Source: Filifactor villosus (lineage in GTDB: Bacteria > Bacillota > Clostridia > Peptostreptococcales > Filifactoraceae). From it: a stretch of 17,180 bases of DNA. The notes beneath the pieces are model-generated. The model was not told the DNA's origin and searched no databases. It saw only the letters and a list, made by a program, of their open reading frames with translations. This document shows positions 1 to 7,784 of the stretch, one piece after another; positions within the stretch are counted from its first letter, which is position 1; each line of letters begins with the position of its first letter. A program made the position numbers and the translations under genes. The stretch covers positions 1 through 17,180 of the forward strand of contig NZ_JBHSHL010000059.1 of the NCBI RefSeq assembly GCF_042652965.1. The letters are read 5' to 3'.

Positions 1-123
1 AGCGTATGTTTTGGATATGAGCGGGGAGAGTTATCGGGTTAAAGAAACGAGGGAGTGGCTAAAATAACGGACCGTTTTTCGATGAGATCCCTGGACCATT
101 TTTCGCTTGACAAATACAACACA
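1..123 (+). mobile_element. Right end of an IS21-like insertion sequence (partial)
   Basis: Just after the partial istB stop there are two direct repeats of the motif GGACC(G/A)TTTTTCG, at about 69-81 and 93-105, followed by TTGACAAATACAACA near 107-121. IS21-family ends characteristically carry multiple copies of a terminal-repeat motif and finish with CA. The outer boundary is placed at 121-123 by that rule and is uncertain. The left part of the element is outside the window, so neither the matching inverted repeat nor a target duplication can be checked. Confidence 0.5.
2..67 (+). CDS. istB: Probable IS21-family helper ATPase IstB, 3' end only
   Basis: The frame is open from the left window edge and ends with TAA at 65-67. 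The last residues read DMSGESYRVKETREWLK. A short C-terminal tail of the form 'G-(K/E)-S-Y-R-x-K-E-T' followed directly by repeated GGACCrTTTTTCG sequences is typical of IstB, the AAA+ ATPase that assists the IstA transposase in IS21-family elements. Only 21 residues are visible, so no ATPase motif can be checked. The family assignment rests on this tail and on the terminal repeats that follow it. It could instead be another short transposition helper. Confidence 0.5.
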   Translation, partial: AYVLDMSGESYRVKETREWLK

Positions 124-423
124 TTGATAGATATGTTATAACATAGTGTTTAAGAACACAGTTGAGATTAACTCGAACATCAACGTACCAATGCGCCGGC
201 TCACACCCATTAAAATTATATCTTAAAATTATTATACAACTTTTTTAATAAAATCAAATAATATATTTGTATCATTGTATAACTCTATTATTGTTGTGTA
301 TGCTGATCTGAAGATCCAATCAAAGACTTTTGATTTCTACTTTAAAAATACAGCATTTGTTCCGGGGATTATTGTATAGAAACTGTCAATACATATACAT
401 TTAAGCACTACCATTAGACAGTT
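124..423. other. AT-rich intergenic stretch, no gene seen
   Basis: About 300 bases of AT-rich sequence lie between the IS end and the first 113-bp repeat. No open frame with a plausible ribosome binding site, tRNA or convincing terminator was found on either strand. Confidence 0.6.
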
Positions 424-536
424 ATACTATTCTCCAATAGAAGTGTGCTTATATCTACTTTATGACTACGAACATCCGTGTTATCTTCGGTCGAGTACAG
501 GTTCCTGATATCCATAGCTCAAATGAATAATAGTAT
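424..536 (+). repeat. 113-bp foldback repeat (MITE-like), copy 1, divergent subfamily
   Basis: It begins ATACTATTCTCCAATAGAAG and ends GAATAATAGTAT, giving the family's terminal inverted repeat ATACTA/TAGTAT. Its inner part (CGAACATCCGTGTTATCTTC) resembles the copy at 8668-8779 more than the other copies, and it lacks the central TTTTTCG/CGAAAAA hairpin. It lies 25 bp upstream of a second copy in the same orientation. Confidence 0.8.
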
Positions 537-561
537 TAACTGTTTTTGCAAGGGACGGTTC

Positions 562-675
562 ATACTATTGTTCAATAGAAGTATGGATATATCTATTTTT
601 CGATGACAAAAAACTATGTTGTCTTCTATGGGTCACAGAGTATTTATATCCACTTATTCAAAAGAATAGTAGTAT
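562..675 (+). repeat. 113-bp foldback repeat (MITE-like), copy 2, main subfamily
   Basis: It runs from ATACTATTGTTCAATAGAAG to AAAGAATAGTAGTAT. GGATATA near the left end pairs with TATATCC near the right end, and a central hairpin (TTTTTCG, loop ATGA, CAAAAAA) is present with one base changed from the consensus. It sits just beyond the hutH terminator. Confidence 0.88.
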
Positions 676-693
676 CAGTCTATATACTCCACG

Positions 694-730
694 AAAAAAG
701 GAACAGTTCTTATAAGAGCTGTCCCTTTTT
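694..730 (-). terminator. Rho-independent terminator downstream of hutH
   Basis: Read on the minus strand, an A-tract, GGGACAGCTCT, a TATA loop, AGAACTGTTCC and a run of six T form a strong hairpin followed by a U-tract. It begins 35 bp after the hutH stop. The flanking A and T tracts make it potentially bidirectional, though no plus-strand gene ends here. Confidence 0.85.
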
Positions 731-764
731 CTGTGGTGGTTTATATAGGTAAAACGGAGTGTGA

Positions 765-2303
765 TTATTGGATGTTTAGTTCTACCAGAGCTTCTACCTT
801 GGAGAGGATGCTTCCATCCTTCAAAAGTTCGGTGATTTTTTCGAGCTCGTCGTAGATCTCTATATCCATATCGTTCTCGATAAACGAAAGCTTTGCACGA
901 ACCGCATCGTAGGCAGCTTGAGTTCCCTTTCCGAGGGTCCTGTTTTCTTCTTTTCTGAAGTCGATCGCTTGGCAGGCCGCCAAGATCTCGGTCGCTACGA
1001 CACGTCTGCTGTTTTCAACGATATCTCTTGCCTTGCGAGCGGCAATGGTCCCCATGCTTACGAGGTCTTCCTGATTTTCGCAGGAGGGAATGGAGTCTAC
1101 CGATGCGGGATGCGCCAAGACCTTATTTTCGGATACTAAGGCTGCCGCCGCATACTGGGTGATCATAAAACCGGAGTTCAAACCCGGATGTTTTACCAGG
1201 AAGGAAGGGAAGTCGCTCAACTGGTTGTTTATCAGACGTTCGATCCTTCTCTCGGATACGTTTGCGATCTCCGCCGCCCCGATGCCCAGGTAATCGAAGG
1301 CAAGCGCCATGGGCTCTCCGTGGAAGTTTCCTCCGGAGATCACATCTCCTTCCAAGGTTACGATCGGGTTATCCGTTACGGAGTTCATCTCGACCTCGAC
1401 CTTCTGCTTCACAAAGGCGATGGCATCCTTGCTCGCTCCGTGGATTTGAGGCGCACAACGCAGGGAGTACGCATCTTGAGTTCGGATCTCTCCCTGGTGA
1501 GTGGTGTAGGTACTTCCCTCAAGCAGTTTCAATAGGTTTGCTGCGGTTGCGATCTGTCCTGCATGTGCACGAATCACATGAATCCTCGGATCGAAGGCAT
1601 CTATAATTCCCCTGTGTGCTTCCACGGATAGGGCAGCCGCAATGTCGTTGAGTTTGAGCAATTCGATTGCATCATAGGCTGCCAAGGCTCCTACCGCTGT
1701 CAATACCGTCGTTCCGTTGATAAGGGCAAGACCTTCTTTCGCTCCGAGTTCAATGGTGTCGATGCCCGCCTTCGCCATCGCTTCTTTTCCGGACATCAAC
1801 TCACCTTTGAAATACGCATGGCCGAGCCCCAACATCGGCAGCACCATATGGGACAGCGGTGCCAAGTCTCCTGAAGCTCCCAGAGAGCCTTTTTCCGGTA
1901 TCATCGGGACCACTCCCTTATTGAGCATATCGACCAAGGTCGTCAATGTGAGCAACTGGATACCCGAATATCCCTTCAATAAGGAGTTTGCACGTATCAA
2001 CATGATCGCCCTCGTCGTCGGTTCGTCAAAGGCGGGACCGAATCCGCAGGAGTGTGTACGAATGAGGTTCTCCTGCAACTGTGCACAGTCTTCCTTCGAA
2101 ATATGGACGTTGCACAAGGAACCGAAGCCCGTGGTAACTCCATAGATGACTTTTTCACTCTCTACGATATCGTCGATGATTTTTCTGGACTCTTTTACTC
2201 TCTCGACCGCATCGTCACTGATAACAACTTCAACTCCTTCTCTAGCGACCCGTACCAACTCTTCCAGGGTAAGATGTTCTCCCGTAATTTTTACCTTACT
2301 CAT
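765..2303 (-). CDS. hutH: Histidine ammonia-lyase
   Basis: Catalyses non-oxidative removal of ammonia from L-histidine to give trans-urocanate, the first step of histidine catabolism, in the cytoplasm. The 512-residue length fits the family. It has the catalytic tyrosine in YGVTTGFG (Y54), the His in NLIRTHSCG (H84), the self-cyclising Ala-Ser-Gly triad (143-145, in GSLGASGDLAPLSH) that forms the MIO electrophile, INGTT with N196, and the late SIPSCENQEDLVSMG block containing the family Glu (E412). That block has Leu where many HutH proteins have His (QEDH). An in-frame GTG at 2306 precedes the ATG. ATG 2303 is preferred because AGGAG lies 8 nt upstream of it. No hutU, hutI or hutG is adjacent, so the gene stands alone, downstream of a large regulator on the same strand. 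A tyrosine or phenylalanine lyase is less likely given the His and QED residues. Confidence 0.93.
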   Translation of the reverse strand: MSKVKITGEHLTLEELVRVAREGVEVVISDDAVERVKESRKIIDDIVESEKVIYGVTTGFGSLCNVHISKEDCAQLQENLIRTHSCGFGPAFDEPTTRAIMLIRANSLLKGYSGIQLLTLTTLVDMLNKGVVPMIPEKGSLGASGDLAPLSHMVLPMLGLGHAYFKGELMSGKEAMAKAGIDTIELGAKEGLALINGTTVLTAVGALAAYDAIELLKLNDIAAALSVEAHRGIIDAFDPRIHVIRAHAGQIATAANLLKLLEGSTYTTHQGEIRTQDAYSLRCAPQIHGASKDAIAFVKQKVEVEMNSVTDNPIVTLEGDVISGGNFHGEPMALAFDYLGIGAAEIANVSERRIERLINNQLSDFPSFLVKHPGLNSGFMITQYAAAALVSENKVLAHPASVDSIPSCENQEDLVSMGTIAARKARDIVENSRRVVATEILAACQAIDFRKEENRTLGKGTQAAYDAVRAKLSFIENDMDIEIYDELEKITELLKDGSILSKVEALVELNIQ

Positions 2304-2484
2304 CACATGATCTCCTCTCTTACTCTAACATGATATATTCCAAAAACCTGCTCCATCCACATCCTTCTCGTTTACGAAGTTTTCTTTCCACGACACAGGG
2401 ATAGAGCCTTCCGCTTATTCTAATAATTTCTTCCCAACGACATCAGTATACTATACCGCCGTCAAATTTATGTCCATTTCGTTT

Positions 2485-2514
2485 AAAAAATCGTTTTTCT
2501 TCCTATTTAGGAAG
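2485..2514 (-). terminator. Possible weak terminator after the regulator
   Basis: On the minus strand CTTCCT, loop AAAT, AGGAAG is followed by AAAAACGATTTTTT. The stem is short (6 bp) and the T-run is offset by about 8 nt, so this is only a candidate for the end of a transcript coming from the regulator. Confidence 0.3.
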
Positions 2515-2563
2515 GCAATTTGAGATTTTAACTCTCATCGTTCAACTACATTCTTCTCTCTAC

Positions 2564-2601
2564 GGCTCTCGCCCTTCAAAACTGTACGGAGGGCAAGAGC
2601 C
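2564..2601 (-). promoter_or_regulatory. 12-bp stem RNA hairpin upstream of hutH
   Basis: On the minus strand GGCTCTTGCCCT is followed by a 14-nt loop and AGGGCGAGAGCC. All 12 positions pair in RNA of that strand (one is U-G), whereas the plus-strand version has a C-A mismatch, so the structure suits a minus-strand transcript. It lies about 260 nt upstream of the hutH start and is not followed by a T-run, so it is not an ordinary terminator. It may be a leader element of hutH or the 3' end of the regulator transcript. Confidence 0.5.
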
Positions 2602-2643
2602 ATCGCCGGACGATGTAAAAGGATGTCCTCTTTTGTTACCGTT

Positions 2644-2799
2644 TTAAACCTTTATAGTCGGATAGTCGACTTCTAAAGAGATTGAGTGTTTCGTATACTT
2701 ATAAACATTCCCCGGTACTTCGATCAAAGAACAATACAAACTCTCCTCAATATAGATTCTTCGTCCTGTGTTGATCAAACAGCCTTCGATCTTATGCAT
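2644..2799 (-). CDS. Small hypothetical open frame or gene remnant
   Basis: A 51-codon frame from ATG at 2799 reads MHKIEGCLINTGRRIYIEES at its start and ends with TAA at 2644. There is no good ribosome binding site. A different frame immediately upstream is open from within the regulator's last codons through about 40 codons, ending LKFSLRLPYA in a TAA that overlaps the ATG (ATGCATAA). The two could be pieces of one frameshifted remnant. No family is recognised, and chance open frames of this length are common. Confidence 0.2.
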   Translation of the reverse strand: MHKIEGCLINTGRRIYIEESLYCSLIEVPGNVYKYTKHSISLEVDYPTIKV

Positions 2800-2889
2800 A
2801 CGGAAGTCTCAAGCTGAATTTCAAATTGATCTTATCACAAATATCCCGCAGCTTGCCCGGATTTTGGGGAGTCGAATTTTCGTCAAATT

Positions 2890-5800
2890 TTAAGCCCTGT
2901 TCTTCTTTAGCAGACGGATCCGATTTATTTCGTAGCTGTCTCGATGTTTATCGAGATGCTCCAGGGCGGAGGCCGCATAAAATTCAAAGTCCTCTTCCAA
3001 GGTCTCTTTGAAGATCCTGTCGACCTCCCGATCTTCCTTCGCCTTCATACAAAGTTCCGCCTTCGCCCAAAAGACGACACCCAAATCTCCGGGAGTGTTC
3101 ATCTTATTTGCATAGATATCGGCGTTTTTCAATGTTTTTACCGCTTCTTGAAACTCTCTGTCTCTGATATAGAGCAGGGTTCTGTACGAATCGAGGATGG
3201 CTCTCTTCCAAAAAGAGTCGAATTTTCCATAAAGGCTGTAAGCCTGTGCCATATACTCCTTGCTCAATTCAAACTCTTCCATTGCAAAGGCGGTCTTTCC
3301 CGCATTGATGTAGAAGACGGACATCGAACTTTGGGCATACTTGTCTTTGCAGATAGCCAGAGCCTTTTCGTAGTAGTCCAAGGCTTCCTGATAGCAGCCC
3401 TGACTGTGTCGAATCTCTCCGATGTAATTGTAAGCACCTGCGATGTTGAGCGAGTACTTGTCCGCTACCTGTTTTGTGATATGGAAGGTGTTGATGGATT
3501 CGTTGAGCAATCTCTCCGCTTCTTCGTTATTTCCCGTCATAATGTAGTAAAGTCCCTTGAGCCTGAGAATGATCCCGATTTCTTTATGATAGTTGCACTC
3601 GACTGCAAGCTCAAGAGCAAGTTCGATATATTTCATCATCATATCGGAGTTGTTGGTCTGGATGAGATAATAGATCATCTGCTTGTAGCCTTCCAGAGCA
3701 TAGTCCTTGTCCTTGATCTCGGTGGCCTTACGGATAAGCTCCTGTATCACGCCAACCCCTTCCCTGTAAGAGCCGTCTCGAATCAGATACCTTCCCTTCA
3801 TATGGAGAAACGACAGTTCGGGTCGTACAAAGGAGGTATAACTCTCCGATTTGGACTTTACTTGGTTCAGAGCCTCTTCAATGTCTCGAAGATTTTTTTC
3901 CGTCTGCTCCCTGCTCAGATACATCCCGGGTTTGCTCGCCTGCTCCGACCGTGTAAGGATCGGAAAGAGTTCATGGCTGAAATTCAAATAGTAGTTGAGG
4001 GCCCTGATTCTGTAATCCAACGCCTTTTCATCCATACCCGCATTGGAATAATGATAAACCAGTCGATGATAGTTTTGCAAGTTCATCGTTTTTTCATCGA
4101 CCCCCGCCTCGATGATGCCGGCAACCTTCTGATGCAGGATTTTCTTCCTGGCTTCCGACTGTTTGAGGTAGACATACTCTCTCAGTTTCGAATGTGTAAA
4201 ACGAAAGGCGATCTTCTCATCTTTGTTTACTTCTTCCAGGATATAGCGATTCTCCAGTTCTTCGATGATGTCCATCAAACTAAGTTCGTCCTTTCCCGTC
4301 AGTTGCTTGAGCATACCCAAGGGGATTTCATCGAAGAAGAGAGAGGCTATGTTCAAGAGTTTCTTTGCTTCCTCGGAAAGATACATAAACCGGCTCTTGA
4401 TTACGTCCTGCATCTTAGCCGTCATCACATTCAGATCTCGATTTGATCGGATCGATGTCAGGTATTCATTCAGAAAGAAGAAGTTGCCCTCGGTTTCCGT
4501 CCAAATCTTTTGGAGGGATGCCTTTGTCAGCCTGTAATCGGGCAGTGCCTTACGGATAAAACTCTCCGTCTGCATAATATCAAGGCGTTGAAGCTCTACG
4601 AGGATGAGTCTGTCGTGGTTCTTCATCGTCGTAATAAAACTGTCGAGTTTCTCATCGTATTCGTTTCTGGCAGTCGCAAGCAGAATCAGATCTTCCCTCG
4701 AGTTGTGCAGCATGATCTGACTGAGCAACGACAGACTCATCTCATCCATCCATTGAATGTCTTCAAAAACCAGGATGAGTTTTTTTCTCCGGGCAATCTG
4801 CCTCATTGCTTCCAGGATGATCTCTCCCATCATTTCATAGCGGAGCGATTCCATATTTTCTATCAGTCTTACCTGATCGGAAGGTTTCTCCCTGAATTCG
4901 GGGAAGATCTTGTATATCATATTGTTCCAAACAGCCGGAGTCTTAATATCCTCTTTTTTTTGGATCTTGGAAAGCTCATCTATGATACTGCTCCAAGGAC
5001 GAAGGAGGTAGGATTTCTCGACCTGGTAACAGGAGGTCTCGAGAATGTAAAAATCTTCATCGACCGATTCGACAGCTTTTTCCTTGAGCCTGGACTTGCC
5101 TACTCCCGCTTCTCCCGTGATAAGGATCGAATAACTTCTCTCTCCCTGTTTAAATTCCCTGATATTGCTCTCGATATACAAAAGCTCATTGTATCTTCCA
5201 TAGAACAATTTGCCCGAACGGGGTGTTTTTTCCCTGTTTTTGTCGTTCATTTTCTCAAAGGCTTCGCAGAAGATCTGTTTCGTCAATTCATCCGGCTTTA
5301 TACCCAGCTCCCTGTCCAAAAGATCCGCAAGGGTGTGATAACATTCAAGAACCTTTGCATAGTTTCCTCTTTCCCGATAGAGGTTCATCAGGACACGGTA
5401 AGGATTTTCATCAAACTCGTCAATTTGAATCAAGCTTTTGGCATAGTCTTCCGCCTTTTGGGTATCTTTGTCCTTAAGAGCCTTCTCCATACAGATATTC
5501 AACGAATCGATGTACTTCTTCTTCATCCGATAACGCGTCTTCATCATCCACTCTTCAAACAACTTTGCATTCTTGACATAGAAACCTTGAAGAAATTCGC
5601 CTCGGTACAGACCGATGGCTCTTTGTGCATCGGCCTTCATATACTCATCCACATCGAGGTCGATCTCCTTGTCGGGGTTCAACACAAGCACCGATTTTTT
5701 AGGAGAAAGGATGATATCTTCTCCCAATGCACTCTTCGCCTTGTAGATGGCATTGCGGAGGTTCTTCTTCGCCACAGCTTCCCCTTCGTCCGCCCACAAA

Positions 5801-5946
5801 AGCCCTGCGATCTCATCTCTACTGACGTTCTTATGTACAAACAGGTAATACACCAGAGCATTGACCTTCCCATAGGAAAAAACGATCTGCTCCTCATCTT
5901 TGGTCACTTGAGCGGAGCCCAACAACCTGATCTTGTAAGCCGACAC
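2890..5946 (-). CDS. BTAD/AAA-ATPase/TPR transcriptional regulator (SARP/LAL-like)
   Basis: Large cytoplasmic regulator of 1018 residues. Residues 3-100 form an OmpR/SARP-type winged-helix domain (YKIRLLGSAQV at the start). Residues about 100-235 form a bacterial transcriptional activation domain of TPR-like helices (EIDLDVDEYMKA to LGIKPDE). An AAA-type NTPase follows at about 247-550, with Walker A GEAGVGKS at 278-285 and Walker B LILVFED at 390-396 followed by IQWMDE. The remainder is helical TPR-like repeats. Such proteins usually activate nearby genes in response to a ligand sensed by the ATPase/TPR part. The frame extends upstream to 6138, but GTG 5946 is chosen because AAAGGAG lies 7 nt before it and the conserved domain starts directly after. 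It diverges from a glycosyltransferase and is followed on the same strand by hutH, either of which could be a target. The effector is unknown. Confidence 0.88.
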   Translation of the reverse strand: MSAYKIRLLGSAQVTKDEEQIVFSYGKVNALVYYLFVHKNVSRDEIAGLLWADEGEAVAKKNLRNAIYKAKSALGEDIILSPKKSVLVLNPDKEIDLDVDEYMKADAQRAIGLYRGEFLQGFYVKNAKLFEEWMMKTRYRMKKKYIDSLNICMEKALKDKDTQKAEDYAKSLIQIDEFDENPYRVLMNLYRERGNYAKVLECYHTLADLLDRELGIKPDELTKQIFCEAFEKMNDKNREKTPRSGKLFYGRYNELLYIESNIREFKQGERSYSILITGEAGVGKSRLKEKAVESVDEDFYILETSCYQVEKSYLLRPWSSIIDELSKIQKKEDIKTPAVWNNMIYKIFPEFREKPSDQVRLIENMESLRYEMMGEIILEAMRQIARRKKLILVFEDIQWMDEMSLSLLSQIMLHNSREDLILLATARNEYDEKLDSFITTMKNHDRLILVELQRLDIMQTESFIRKALPDYRLTKASLQKIWTETEGNFFFLNEYLTSIRSNRDLNVMTAKMQDVIKSRFMYLSEEAKKLLNIASLFFDEIPLGMLKQLTGKDELSLMDIIEELENRYILEEVNKDEKIAFRFTHSKLREYVYLKQSEARKKILHQKVAGIIEAGVDEKTMNLQNYHRLVYHYSNAGMDEKALDYRIRALNYYLNFSHELFPILTRSEQASKPGMYLSREQTEKNLRDIEEALNQVKSKSESYTSFVRPELSFLHMKGRYLIRDGSYREGVGVIQELIRKATEIKDKDYALEGYKQMIYYLIQTNNSDMMMKYIELALELAVECNYHKEIGIILRLKGLYYIMTGNNEEAERLLNESINTFHITKQVADKYSLNIAGAYNYIGEIRHSQGCYQEALDYYEKALAICKDKYAQSSMSVFYINAGKTAFAMEEFELSKEYMAQAYSLYGKFDSFWKRAILDSYRTLLYIRDREFQEAVKTLKNADIYANKMNTPGDLGVVFWAKAELCMKAKEDREVDRIFKETLEEDFEFYAASALEHLDKHRDSYEINRIRLLKKNRA

Positions 5947-6007
5947 TCTGCAACTCCTTTCCCTATCCTTAACCAACGTTTTCCTATCTCTTATGATATC
6001 AAAAAAC

Positions 6008-6042
6008 GTCAAATTTTTGTAGTATATTTGTGTTTTTTTGAC
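6008..6042. promoter_or_regulatory. Inverted repeat GTCAAA-N23-TTTGAC in the divergent spacer
   Basis: The spacer between the divergent regulator and glycosyltransferase contains GTCAAA (6008-6013) and TTTGAC (6037-6042) in an AT-rich context. This puts outward-facing TTGAC(A/G) boxes on both strands. Neither has a good -10 at 17 bp. It may be an operator or partial promoter pair, or a chance consequence of the AT-rich sequence. Confidence 0.25.
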
Positions 6043-6084
6043 ATTTTTTACCCCGAATTCTCTCCTCTTATCACACCGAAAATA

Positions 6085-6093
6085 TGGTACAAT
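6085..6093 (+). promoter_or_regulatory. Candidate extended -10 promoter of the glycosyltransferase gene
   Basis: TGG-TACAAT matches an extended -10 element (TGnTAnAAT). The -35 region 17 bp upstream is weak (CTCTTA-like). It would give a 5' leader of about 110 nt before the ATG at 6211. Confidence 0.4.
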
Positions 6094-6210
6094 GAAGTCA
6101 TCTATTGCACTCCGGAAATACCTCACAAGATAAGGCAATGTTATCCTTATCCGAGCAGGCCTACCGAGGTATTGCCCTTAACTATTGTAAAACCTATTAA
6201 AGGAGGTTCC

Positions 6211-7425
6211 ATGAAGATCTTACACTGCCTTGCACAGCTCCCTATGAAGACGGGAAGCGGTGTTTATTTCTCTACCGTCGTCAACGCAATGGTTCACCGC
6301 AACCATGAGAATGCTGTCATCTATGCCGAGCAACCTCCCTTCGCAATAAACTTCGAAGGGGTCCAAAAACACTATCCCGTCGAATTTTTGACACGGGAGC
6401 TTCCTTTCCCCATCGCGGGAATGAGCGATGAAATGCCCTACCCTTCAACGGTGTATTCCAAGATGGATGAAGAGATGACAACACTGTGGCACGATGCCTT
6501 CCGACGTCGTCTTCGTCTTGCGAAGGAAGAGTTTCGTCCGGATGTTGTCATCTGTCACCATCTCTTTCTTTTGACCGCTTTAGTCCGTGAAGTTTTTCCC
6601 GATACCAAACTCATCGGGATTACACACGGCACAGACCTGAGGCAGGTGCGTAAACATCCCCGTTTCAGGAATCATCTGTCTGCGATACCGACCTTGGACG
6701 CATTTTGCTCGATAGCTCCGAAGGATGCTCACGAGATCCGGGACATCTTCGGTGTCGCCCCCTCGAAAATTGAAGTGATGGGCGGAGGTTTCAATTCCGA
6801 AATCTTCTACGAAGGTAGGGATGAAGTTCTGCCCGGATTGAATCTGATGTATGCAGGCAAGATCTCCCCCTCCAAGGGTGTCTTCGAGCTGGCAAAGGCC
6901 ACTCCTTTGATTGCCGAAAAGTATCCCTATGTCAAGGTCCATATCGTGGGGGCTGCCGATGAAGAAACTAAGAAGGAACTCTACCGCCTTGCCGGAGGAG
7001 AAGAAAACCTTGCCGTCTACAACGCGGAAAACCAAAAGCTGATGGCCGATCAACTTCGGAAGATGGATGTCTTTGTCCTGCCGTCCTACTACGAGGGGCT
7101 GGGACTGGTCGCGATCGAGGCTCTTGCATGCAGCGTTCGCACTGTAGCTACCGAGATTGAGGGTCTGATGTGGCTCTTGGGAAAGGAGGTCGCTGACAGC
7201 GGTGTTATTGAGTATGTGGCCTTACCGAAACTCTACGATGTCGACAAACCCTATGAGGAGGAGAAGCCCGCCTTTGTGCGACGGCTTGCCGACAAGCTCC
7301 TCCTTCAACTAGACCGAATCATCGCCCAAGAGTCCTTCCCTGAAGAGATAAAAAAAGAGGTGCGAAACCACTCCTGGGATCATATCATGGATCGCTTGGA
7401 ACAGCGACTGCAAAGTCTTTTATAA
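6211..7425 (+). CDS. GT4-family glycosyltransferase (GT-B fold)
   Basis: Predicted to transfer a sugar from a nucleotide-activated donor to an unknown acceptor; 404 residues, no signal peptide. The N-terminal half begins MKILHCLAQLPMKTGSGVY, a glycine-rich acceptor-side loop, and contains HGTD at 139-142. The C-terminal donor domain shows YAGKISPSKG at 214-223 (the donor-phosphate Lys region) and the GT4 E-x7-E motif EGLGLVAIE (E295, E303). The frame is open far upstream, but ATG 6211 is right because AAAGGAGG lies 5 nt before it and homology starts there. It is transcribed away from the regulator and has no sugar-pathway neighbours, so the product (glycolipid, polysaccharide or small glycoside) cannot be stated. 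Confidence 0.88.
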   Translation: MKILHCLAQLPMKTGSGVYFSTVVNAMVHRNHENAVIYAEQPPFAINFEGVQKHYPVEFLTRELPFPIAGMSDEMPYPSTVYSKMDEEMTTLWHDAFRRRLRLAKEEFRPDVVICHHLFLLTALVREVFPDTKLIGITHGTDLRQVRKHPRFRNHLSAIPTLDAFCSIAPKDAHEIRDIFGVAPSKIEVMGGGFNSEIFYEGRDEVLPGLNLMYAGKISPSKGVFELAKATPLIAEKYPYVKVHIVGAADEETKKELYRLAGGEENLAVYNAENQKLMADQLRKMDVFVLPSYYEGLGLVAIEALACSVRTVATEIEGLMWLLGKEVADSGVIEYVALPKLYDVDKPYEEEKPAFVRRLADKLLLQLDRIIAQESFPEEIKKEVRNHSWDHIMDRLEQRLQSLL

Positions 7426-7475
7426 ATCTTGTGAGCTGCGGAAGCTGTTTCTATCTATATCGAATCACCTTTGTT

Positions 7476-7510
7476 GTATTGCGTTCCGGCCTTTATAAGC
7501 CCTGCAATAC
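7476..7510. other. Hairpin downstream of the glycosyltransferase gene
   Basis: GTATTGC (7476-7482) pairs with GCAATAC (7504-7510), with a short inner GGC/GCC. There is no T-run after it on the plus strand, so it is a poor intrinsic terminator. It may be a 3'-end stabilising structure. Confidence 0.3.
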
Positions 7511-7579
7511 CAAGAAATGCCGAAAGATTATCCTATAATATAACCGTTTACAGGAATAACGCTATCAAGACAAGGTGTA

Positions 7580-7693
7580 ATACTACTATTCTTTTGAATA
7601 GTGGATATAAACAATCTGTGACCCATAGAAGACAATATATGTTTTTCGTCATCGAAAAATAGATATACCCATACCTCTATTGAATAATAGTAT
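7580..7693 (-). repeat. 113-bp foldback repeat (MITE-like), copy 3, main subfamily, inverted
   Basis: It is the reverse complement of the main subfamily, from ATACTACTATTCTTTTGAAT to TTGAATAATAGTAT. GGATATA and TATACCC stem arms and the CGAAAAA/TTTTTCG centre are visible. It lies between the glycosyltransferase and the PHP gene and is the only clear full-length copy in this orientation. Confidence 0.88.
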
Positions 7694-7784
7694 AATCGCA
7701 AAAAACCGATCCAGAGCATAAGGTTCAGGAAGGCAACAAAAGTTTCGACCTATACCGATTATTTCACAATAAAAGGAGATTTTT

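Larger units (their letters stand above)
2304..2889 (-). other. Long spacer between the regulator and hutH, with hairpins and a small open frame
   Basis: About 585 bases separate the regulator stop from hutH. It contains a 12-bp stem hairpin (2564-2601), a weaker hairpin with a T-run (2488-2514) and a 51-codon minus-strand frame (2644-2799), each listed separately. No clearly spaced promoter for hutH was found. TGGACA and TATAGT occur on the minus strand near 2472 and 2450, but their 15-bp spacing is poor. Confidence 0.5.

Noticed and set aside
1188..2145. Several plus-strand frames across hutH
   Set aside because: They are mirror frames of a strongly conserved enzyme and have no start signals.
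2944..4446. Long plus-strand open frame (500 codons) opposite the regulator
   Set aside because: It is antisense to a gene with clear BTAD, Walker A/B and TPR features, has no ribosome binding site, and its composition fits a mirror frame.
6008..6042. Paired divergent promoters built on the TTGAC boxes
   Set aside because: Neither box has a credible -10 at 16-18 bp. It is kept only as a low-confidence inverted repeat.
5947..6138. 64-residue N-terminal extension of the regulator frame
   Set aside because: GTG 5946 has AAAGGAG at 7 nt and the winged-helix domain begins there. The extension is low-complexity and occupies the divergent promoter region.
4510..6210. Upstream extension of the glycosyltransferase frame
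   Set aside because: The extension is antisense to the regulator. Recognisable GT4 sequence and an AAAGGAGG site place the true start at 6211.
7471..7719. Short open frames across a repeat copy (also at 14463-14857)
   Set aside because: They are translations of the 113-bp repeat. The same peptide-like strings recur only because the DNA repeats, and start signals are missing.
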